From: CBDULQ01 sp965368115
GTDB taxonomy: Bacteria; Pseudomonadota; Gammaproteobacteria; SZUA-229
Reading direction: 5' to 3'
DNA length: 20,709 nucleotides
NCBI GenBank assembly: GCA_965368115.1
Contig: CBDULQ010000037.1
Span: forward strand, 1 to 20,709
Shown here piece by piece: positions 16,498-20,709 of the stretch. A model generated the notes under the pieces. That model saw only the letters and a list, made by a program, of their open reading frames with translations, ran no database searches and was not told the origin of the DNA. Numbering within the stretch: position 1 is the stretch's first letter; every line of letters begins with the position of its first letter. Position numbers and translations under genes: made by a program.

Positions 16498-16503
16498 GGG
16501 GAG
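16498..16503 (+). promoter_or_regulatory. Shine-Dalgarno of ftsZ
   Basis: GGGGAG lies 7 nt before the ftsZ ATG, an optimal spacing. ftsZ does not overlap ftsA, so this lets it be translated independently and at a high rate. Confidence 0.7.
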
Positions 16504-16510
16504 TCTAACA

Positions 16511-17653
16511 ATGTTTGAATTAATGGATTCAGTCGCACAAGATGCGGTGATCAAAGTAATCGGTGTTGGCGGCGGCGGTGGTAACGCTGTACAGCATATG
16601 GTTGCCAGTGGTATCGACGGCGTGGATTTTATCTGTGCCAATACCGACGCCCAGGCATTACATAAAGTCGAAGGCGCGATGTCTCTGCAGATCGGTGGCA
16701 ATATTACCAAGGGCCTGGGAGCGGGAGCCAACCCGGATATCGGTCGCCAGGCGGCACTGGAAGACCGCGAACGTATCCAGGAAGCTATCATGGGTGCAGA
16801 CATGGTTTTCGTGACCGCAGGCATGGGTGGTGGAACCGGTACCGGGGCCGCACCGGTGGTTGCGCAGATTGCACGCGATATGGGCATTCTGGCGGTGGGT
16901 GTTGTCACCAAGCCGTTTGTGTTCGAAGGCGCTAATCGAATGAAAGTGGCTATGCACGGTATCAATGAGTTGAGCCAGCATGTGGACTCGCTGATCACGA
17001 TTCCGAATGACAAGCTGCTCAGTGTTTACGGTCGCGAGTTCGACCTGATGAACGCGTTCAAAGGTGCCAACGATGTATTACACAACGCGGTGCAGGGCAT
17101 TACTGAACTAATCACTCATCCCGGAGTCATTAACGTGGACTTCGCTGATGTGCGTACCGTTATGTCCCAGAATGGTATGGGTATGATGGGATCCGGCCTG
17201 GCCGGTGGCGTGGACCGGGCTCGCGAAGCCGCTGAGGCTGCAGTCGCCAGTCCGTTGCTGGAAGATGTCAATATTTCCGGTGCCCGCGGTATTCTGGTCA
17301 ACGTGACCGGAACCAACCTGACCCTGGGTGAATTTGAAGACATCGGTGCAATCATCAGTTCCTTTGCTTCAGAAGAGGCTATAGTCGTCATGGGTACCGC
17401 AATCGACGAGGGTCTGCAGGATGAACTGCGGGTCACCGTAGTGGCTACCGGCCTGGGTGCTCATATGGCACCGGCGGGTAAACAGTCCATGAAGATGGTG
17501 CAGCGCAACAGTAACGGCGAGGTCAACTTTGACGAGTTGAACAAGCCTACCGTGCTACGCAAGAGGGCCGCCGGAGACGATATGGGTACTCTGGACGCCT
17601 TCGACGATGACATGCTGGATATTCCGGCGTTTCTGCGTCGCCAGGCTGATTGA
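16511..17653 (+). CDS. ftsZ: Cell division protein FtsZ (tubulin-like GTPase)
   Basis: FtsZ polymerises with GTP into the Z-ring that organises the septum. The 380-residue product (E. coli 383) has VIGVGGGGGNAV (16-27), the tubulin signature GGGTGTG (106-112) and the T7 loop with the NVDFADVRTVM stretch that completes the GTPase site of the next subunit. After the core a short linker of about 40 residues leads to the conserved tail LDIPAFLRRQAD, which binds FtsA and ZipA. The start at 16511 (MFELMDS) is conserved and has a strong Shine-Dalgarno. It is the last gene before a 189-nt spacer. Confidence 0.99.
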   Translation: MFELMDSVAQDAVIKVIGVGGGGGNAVQHMVASGIDGVDFICANTDAQALHKVEGAMSLQIGGNITKGLGAGANPDIGRQAALEDRERIQEAIMGADMVFVTAGMGGGTGTGAAPVVAQIARDMGILAVGVVTKPFVFEGANRMKVAMHGINELSQHVDSLITIPNDKLLSVYGREFDLMNAFKGANDVLHNAVQGITELITHPGVINVDFADVRTVMSQNGMGMMGSGLAGGVDRAREAAEAAVASPLLEDVNISGARGILVNVTGTNLTLGEFEDIGAIISSFASEEAIVVMGTAIDEGLQDELRVTVVATGLGAHMAPAGKQSMKMVQRNSNGEVNFDELNKPTVLRKRAAGDDMGTLDAFDDDMLDIPAFLRRQAD

Positions 17654-17655
17654 GG

Positions 17656-17684
17656 CGAAGTCCGGGAGTGTTGACCTGACTTCG
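17656..17684 (+). repeat. Inverted repeat just after ftsZ
   Basis: CGAAGTC (17656-17662) and GACTTCG (17678-17684) are perfect 7-bp inverted arms with a 15-nt loop, 2 nt after the ftsZ stop. No T-run follows (AGTAAAATC), so a strong intrinsic terminator is unlikely. It may stabilise the 3' end or act as a weak attenuator. Confidence 0.35.
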
Positions 17685-17723
17685 AGTAAAATCTGGCATT
17701 TGTGCAGCAAATCATGTTTTACT
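17685..17723 (+). repeat. Compound inverted repeat between ftsZ and lpxC
   Basis: Outer arms AGTAAAA (17685-17691) and TTTTACT (17717-17723) pair perfectly over 7 bp. Nested arms ATTTG (17698-17702) and CAAAT (17708-17712) pair over 5 bp around a 5-nt loop. The structure lies directly after the ftsZ inverted repeat and just upstream of -10-like boxes for lpxC. It could be an operator or an RNA hairpin; the sequence does not decide. Confidence 0.3.
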
Positions 17724-17736
17724 TGCAATTGTGGGT

Positions 17737-17742
17737 TATACT
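17737..17742 (+). promoter_or_regulatory. Candidate upstream -10 box for lpxC
   Basis: TATACT matches the -10 consensus at five of six bases. The best -35 at usual spacing (TGTTTT, 17715-17720, 16 nt) is poor. This is a secondary candidate to the perfect box at 17788. Confidence 0.25.
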
Positions 17743-17787
17743 CCCTGAAAATTGGGCAGATTTCGTAAAAATGTCATGAAATTTGTG

Positions 17788-17793
17788 TATAAT
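17788..17793 (+). promoter_or_regulatory. Candidate -10 box for lpxC
   Basis: TATAAT is a perfect sigma-70 -10 hexamer 49 nt before the lpxC start. Transcription would begin near 17800. No good -35 is present at 16-18 nt spacing (the region reads GTAAAA). The promoter may rely on the AT-rich upstream DNA or an activator. Independent transcription of lpxC from ftsZ is a reasonable inference. Confidence 0.45.
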
Positions 17794-17803
17794 CGCCGAG
17801 TTT

Positions 17804-17815
17804 GGCCGCAAGGCC
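17804..17815 (+). promoter_or_regulatory. GCAA-tetraloop hairpin at the lpxC mRNA 5' end
   Basis: GGCC-GCAA-GGCC folds into a 4-bp all-GC stem closed by a GNRA tetraloop. If transcription starts near 17800 the hairpin is within about 4 nt of the 5' end, where such stems commonly slow mRNA decay. The role is inferred. Confidence 0.35.
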
Positions 17816-17830
17816 CGGGTTAGCTAAAAC

Positions 17831-17835
17831 GGGAA
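17831..17835 (+). promoter_or_regulatory. Shine-Dalgarno supporting the TTG start of lpxC
   Basis: GGGAA lies 7 nt before the TTG at 17843. No in-frame ATG exists in the short stretch upstream, and the TTG gives the conserved MIxQRTLK start. Confidence 0.6.
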
Positions 17836-17842
17836 ACATCCA

Positions 17843-18754
17843 TTGATTCGACAGAGAACACTTAAAAACGTGATTCGCGCAACAGGCGTGGGTCTGCACA
17901 CAGGTAATAAAGTGTATTTGACTTTACGTCCTGCCCAACCCGATACGGGTGTGGTGTTCCGTCGTGTCGATCTGGATTCGCCGATCGAAATCCGGGCCAA
18001 TGCCGAGAATGTGGTTGATACCAATCTGTCCACGACGCTGGGTGAGCATGGCGTGACTGTAGCGACCGTCGAGCATTTGCTGTCCGCTATGGCCGGTCTG
18101 GGTATAGACAATGCCTATGTCGATCTGAGTTCTGCTGAAGTGCCCATCATGGATGGTAGTTCCGGTCCGTTTGTATTTCTGCTGCAGTCGGCTGGCATCG
18201 TCGAACAGGATGCGCCCAAGCGTTTTATCCGTATCAAGCGTCCTGTCATCGTCGAGGAGCAGGACAAATGGGCAAAATTCGAGCCTTTCGACGGTTTCAA
18301 AGTTGGCTTTACCATCGATTTTAACCATCCGGTGTTCAATGGTTCCCCCCAGAAAGCTGAGATCGATTTCTCATCCACATCCTTTGTTAAGGAAGTGAGT
18401 CGGGCGCGTACCTTCGGTTTCATGAGTGATTTCGAGAAGTTGCGTGAAAATAATCTGGCCCTGGGTGCCAGCCTGGATAACGCAATCGGCGTTGATGAGT
18501 TCCGGGTGCTGAACGAAGATGGTCTGCGTTATGAAGACGAATTCGTCAAACACAAGATTCTGGATGCGATCGGCGATCTGTATCTGCTGGGACACAGCCT
18601 GATTGGTGCCTATTCCGGCTTCCGTTCTGGCCATGCGCTTAACAACAAGTTGCTCAAGGCATTGATTGCCGATGAAAGTGCCTGGGAAGAAGTGACTTTC
18701 GAAGACGAAGACGCGCTGTCGCCGATTTCCTACGCGCAACCGGTACAGGCCTGA
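17843..18754 (+). CDS. lpxC: UDP-3-O-acyl-N-acetylglucosamine deacetylase LpxC
   Basis: LpxC is the zinc deacetylase that carries out the committed step of lipid A synthesis in the cytoplasm. The 303-residue product is near E. coli LpxC (305). It keeps the catalytic Glu77-His78 (TVEHL), the zinc ligands His237 and Asp241 (HKILD), and His264 (SGHALNNK). The start is TTG at 17843, chosen because it gives the conserved MIRQRTLK N-terminus with GGGAA 7 nt upstream. A C-terminal tail ending in YAQPVQA resembles the degradation tail of E. coli LpxC only loosely. A terminator-like hairpin follows its stop. Confidence 0.98.
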   Translation: MIRQRTLKNVIRATGVGLHTGNKVYLTLRPAQPDTGVVFRRVDLDSPIEIRANAENVVDTNLSTTLGEHGVTVATVEHLLSAMAGLGIDNAYVDLSSAEVPIMDGSSGPFVFLLQSAGIVEQDAPKRFIRIKRPVIVEEQDKWAKFEPFDGFKVGFTIDFNHPVFNGSPQKAEIDFSSTSFVKEVSRARTFGFMSDFEKLRENNLALGASLDNAIGVDEFRVLNEDGLRYEDEFVKHKILDAIGDLYLLGHSLIGAYSGFRSGHALNNKLLKALIADESAWEEVTFEDEDALSPISYAQPVQA

Positions 18755-18764
18755 TAATTCTGTT

Positions 18765-18791
18765 GCGGTCCGGACCTCGCAGGACCGCTTT
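18765..18791 (+). terminator. Hairpin terminator after lpxC
   Basis: GCGGTCC (18765-18771) and GGACCGC (18782-18788) form a perfect 7-bp GC-rich stem with a 10-nt loop, followed by TTTAAT. It lies 11 nt after the lpxC stop and touches the convergent dciA stop. The T-run is short, so efficiency may be moderate. It would separate lpxC transcription from dciA. Confidence 0.6.
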
Positions 18792-19212
18792 AATCCCCCT
18801 CGACCGTATTTCTGGCCAGCCTGAGCAGGGCTTGCTGTAAGTGCTCGTCTTCGACGGAACCGGCCGTCTGCCTGATCAGGCGTGCGCTATCCCGACTTAG
18901 ATGACGAAGTTTGCGGCGTGGTGGTGGGCTTTTTCTGAGTTCTGCCGGTGCTCGCCGAATCCGAATCCGGTTTATTTCAAAATTGCTGTGTTCGGCCAGC
19001 ATGTCGAGCATACTCTGGGTGTACATTCTCAGCCGGTTGACCCAGACCGGAGAGTCAGCAACCAGTACCAGTTCGCCATCGTGGACACCGGCCACTGACA
19101 GGTGCGGCTGGCAATTTAGCGGCAGACAGGCGTGCAGCAGACGGGTCAACTGGGCCAGCTGGCGCGTTCTGTTGAGGATTTCCGGTCTGATGAGCTGGCT
19201 GATGGTTTCCAT
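18790..19212 (-). CDS. dciA: DUF721 family protein, DciA-type helicase loader
   Basis: DciA-family (DUF721) proteins help load the replicative helicase DnaB in bacteria without DnaC or DnaI. The 140-residue product has the family core in its N-terminal half, with a hydrophobic beta stretch (about 46-53, GELVLVAD) followed by SPVWVNRLRMYTQSMLDML (54-72). A basic, likely flexible C-terminal half follows. It is the only minus-strand gene, convergent with lpxC and divergent from the M23 gene. The lpxC / DUF721 / M23 / secA order is, to my knowledge, also found in Pseudomonas. The start at 19212 lacks a clear Shine-Dalgarno. Family call is firm; function rests on homologs. Confidence 0.85.
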   Translation of the reverse strand: METISQLIRPEILNRTRQLAQLTRLLHACLPLNCQPHLSVAGVHDGELVLVADSPVWVNRLRMYTQSMLDMLAEHSNFEINRIRIRRAPAELRKSPPPRRKLRHLSRDSARLIRQTAGSVEDEHLQQALLRLARNTVEGD

Positions 19213-19304
19213 GATTCTGCTGCGCAGTATTTGACAGAGGGCCGATTAATTCAAATAATGGATATTTTATGCCACAATCGTGTTACTTGTTACCCGATTT
19301 TGCC

Positions 19305-19310
19305 TATAAT
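19305..19310 (+). promoter_or_regulatory. Candidate -10 box for the M23 peptidase gene
   Basis: TATAAT is a perfect -10 hexamer in the AT-rich divergent spacer (19213-19359). TTACTT at 19283-19288 is a partial -35 at 16-nt spacing. Transcription would start near 19317, 43 nt before the ATG. A minus-strand promoter for dciA must also lie in this spacer, but I see only a weak candidate (TAAAAT read on the minus strand at 19264-19269). Confidence 0.45.
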
Positions 19311-19359
19311 TTAATTCATGATCTATTCTTAGGTTGTTCTTTAGACTAAAAAATCACCC

Positions 19360-20268
19360 ATGAACATAATATTGCTGAGTAAATTCAGAGGACGTCCCTA
19401 CCGCATCCAGATCGGAAGCCCCATGCAGCTGCTGTTTCTGGCGGTTTTCGGCATGGTCACAGCGGCCGGGGTCGGCGTCATGGGGTACTGGTGGGGGCAG
19501 TCCAGCAAATCCTCCGATCGACTGGTCAATGTTCAGTCAGAAATCAAGATGCAGCGTGAACTGATCGACCAGATTCGCTTCAACGCACAGGCGGATCTGG
19601 ATGCACTGGCGGCTCGACTGGGACAAATCCAGGCCCACGCTACCCGCCTGAACGCGCTGGGTCAGAAACTGGTCAAGATTGCCAAGCTGGATCCGGCTGA
19701 ATTCAGTTTTGAAACTTCTCCCGGCGTCGGTGGTCCTGATGATGGCGGTAGTACCGTGAATATGGATTTCGGCAGTGAGATCGACGCTATTGTGGCGGAG
19801 CTGGAAGATCGTGAGCAACAGCTCGGGGTACTGGAAGATATATTGCTGAGTAGCCAGATGAAGGAAGAAGTCTTTCCTGAGGGGCGCCCCATCAAACGTG
19901 GCTGGATCTCTTCTTACTATGGCATGCGTACCAACCCCTTTACCGGCAAATTGCAGTTTCACAAGGGGATGGATTTCGCCGGTAAATCCGGCAGCAAGGT
20001 GCTTGCTGTCGCTGGCGGTGTCGTGACCTGGTCCAGCAAACGCTATGGCTACGGCAACATGGTCGAGGTTAACCATGGTAACGGCTATGTCACACGATAC
20101 GGCCATAATAGCGAAAACCTGGTCAAAGTCGGTGATACGGTGAACAAGGGCCAGCAGATTGCGTTAATGGGCTCAACCGGTCGGTCAACCGGACCTCATG
20201 TCCATTTCGAAGTGCTTAAGAATGGTCGCCAGATCAACCCTCAGCGTTTCGTGCAGAGACTGCGTTAA
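19360..20268 (+). CDS. M23 (LytM-type) zinc metallopeptidase, membrane anchored
   Basis: M23 peptidases cut peptidoglycan stem crosslinks or regulate amidases. The 302-residue product has a basic cytoplasmic N-terminus, one membrane segment (about 22-44), a coiled coil (about 52-112), a Gly/Asp-rich linker (120-140), and a C-terminal peptidase domain (about 185-295). The zinc and catalytic residues are intact: His201 and Asp205 (HKGMD), His249 (YGHNS), His280 and His282 (HVHFE). An active periplasmic endopeptidase is therefore likely, unlike the degenerate LytM activators EnvC and NlpD. The ATG has no clear Shine-Dalgarno. No specific gene name is assigned. Confidence 0.92.
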   Translation: MNIILLSKFRGRPYRIQIGSPMQLLFLAVFGMVTAAGVGVMGYWWGQSSKSSDRLVNVQSEIKMQRELIDQIRFNAQADLDALAARLGQIQAHATRLNALGQKLVKIAKLDPAEFSFETSPGVGGPDDGGSTVNMDFGSEIDAIVAELEDREQQLGVLEDILLSSQMKEEVFPEGRPIKRGWISSYYGMRTNPFTGKLQFHKGMDFAGKSGSKVLAVAGGVVTWSSKRYGYGNMVEVNHGNGYVTRYGHNSENLVKVGDTVNKGQQIALMGSTGRSTGPHVHFEVLKNGRQINPQRFVQRLR

Positions 20269-20331
20269 GCCGGCGTATAATTCAGCATTTTTTTCAGGAA
20301 AATACCCCGCCACCCTTAAGCCTGCCGGCTT
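20267..20331 (+). repeat. 8-bp inverted repeat between the M23 gene and secA
   Basis: AAGCCGGC (20267-20274) and GCCGGCTT (20324-20331) are perfect inverted arms 49 nt apart; the left arm begins inside the M23 stop codon. TTAAGCC also occurs as a direct repeat at 20265 and 20316. The loop is long for a terminator. The arms flank -10-like boxes (TATAAT 20276-20281 within the loop, CATAAT 20339-20344 after it), so an operator role is possible. Confidence 0.35.
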
Positions 20332-20344
20332 TCTAAGGCATAAT
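20316..20344 (+). promoter_or_regulatory. Candidate secA promoter
   Basis: TTAAGC (20316-20321) and CATAAT (20339-20344) are spaced by 17 nt, the optimal distance for sigma-70. The -35 is weak (three of six) and the -10 good (five of six). Start of transcription would be near 20351, about 38 nt before secA. Another perfect TATAAT at 20276-20281 lacks a -35. Confidence 0.35.
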
Positions 20345-20376
20345 AGCCACCCAAAATACAAGTATGATGTAGTGCC

Positions 20377-20382
20377 AAAGGA
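20377..20382 (+). promoter_or_regulatory. Shine-Dalgarno of secA
   Basis: AAAGGA lies 6 nt before the secA ATG and supports the start at 20389. Confidence 0.6.
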
Positions 20383-20388
20383 TCAAAC

Positions 20389-20709
20389 ATGGTAGCCAAG
20401 TTGCTGCGAAAAGTGTTCGGCAGTCGTAATGATCGCCAGGTCAAGAAATACCAGAAAATCGTCAATCAGATTAATGCGCTGGAACCTGAGTTCGAAGCGC
20501 TCAGTGACGAAGCGCTTGGCGCCAAGACGATCGAATTTCGCGAGCGCGTAGAACAGGGTGCCAGCCTGGACCAGTTACTCCCGGAGGCTTTTGCAGCAGT
20601 TCGTGAGGCGGGGCGGCGTGCTATGGGCATGCGCCACTTCGATGTCCAGATGATCGGCGGGATTACCCTGCACAATGGAAACATCGCTGAAATGCGTACC
20701 GGTGAGGGT
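20389..20709 (+). CDS. secA: Protein translocase ATPase SecA (N-terminal part)
   Basis: SecA is the cytoplasmic ATPase that drives preproteins through SecYEG. Only the first 107 codons are in the window; the gene runs off the right edge. The N-terminus (KLLRKVFGSRNDR, residues 4-16) and the stretch GMRHFDVQMIGG, ending in AEMRTGEG at the Walker A region, match SecA closely. The start at 20389 has AAAGGA 6 nt upstream. A 120-nt spacer separates it from the M23 gene. No secM-like gene with a signal peptide is seen upstream, unlike E. coli. Confidence 0.97.
   Translation, partial: MVAKLLRKVFGSRNDRQVKKYQKIVNQINALEPEFEALSDEALGAKTIEFRERVEQGASLDQLLPEAFAAVREAGRRAMGMRHFDVQMIGGITLHNGNIAEMRTGEG

Noticed and set aside
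16444..16518. A 24-codon frame in the ftsA-ftsZ gap ending just inside ftsZ.
   Set aside because: Its Shine-Dalgarno is 13 nt away, it runs through the ftsZ ribosome binding site, and its length is expected by chance.
20198..20395. A 65-codon frame overlapping the end of the M23 gene and the secA start, considered as a SecM-like arrest peptide.
   Set aside because: It starts inside the M23 coding region in another frame, lacks a signal peptide and shows no arrest-like motif such as the SecM C-terminus.
1..20709. CRISPR arrays, tRNA or rRNA genes, insertion sequences and phage or defence genes.
   Set aside because: I saw no regularly spaced repeats, no RNA gene signatures, no transposase motifs, and no break in the conserved cluster.

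Overview
The window is one nearly complete division and cell wall (dcw) cluster, followed by its usual downstream neighbours. The gene content, the protein motifs and the presence of lpxC point to a Gram-negative gammaproteobacterium. Two gene-order points argue against Enterobacterales: murB sits between murC and ddl, and an lpxC / dciA (DUF721) / M23 peptidase / secA block follows ftsZ, an order I recall from Pseudomonas. I cannot name the genus.

Layout: the leader (1-162) carries a direct-repeat MraZ operator, a hairpin and a possible 29-codon leader ORF. Fifteen genes then run on the plus strand: mraZ, rsmH, ftsL, ftsI, murE, murF, mraY, murD, ftsW, murG, murC, murB, ddl, ftsQ and ftsA (163-16438). 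Every junction in this run is an overlap of 1-7 nt or a 5-nt gap. ftsZ (16511-17653) follows after 72 nt with its own good Shine-Dalgarno. A 189-nt spacer holding inverted repeats and -10-like boxes leads to lpxC, which has a TTG start and a hairpin terminator behind it. dciA is the only minus-strand gene. It converges on lpxC and diverges from an M23 (LytM-type) peptidase gene. A 120-nt spacer with an 8-bp inverted repeat leads to secA, cut by the window end after 107 codons.

How it works together: MurC, MurD, MurE and MurF, with MurB and Ddl, build UDP-MurNAc-pentapeptide. MraY and MurG turn it into lipid II. FtsW and FtsI polymerise and crosslink septal wall. FtsL and FtsQ form the divisome core, and FtsA anchors FtsZ filaments. 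MraZ represses the operon and RsmH methylates 16S rRNA. LpxC commits carbon to lipid A, so wall and outer-membrane synthesis are neighbours.

No novel multi-gene system is visible. All large ORFs have confident family assignments with intact catalytic residues. The points worth a second look are regulatory: the MraZ boxes and leader ORF, non-ATG starts (ftsL, ftsQ, lpxC), the 5' hairpin of lpxC mRNA, the spacer inverted repeats, and the uncertain N-terminus of MurD. No gene-free stretch exceeds 300 bases.
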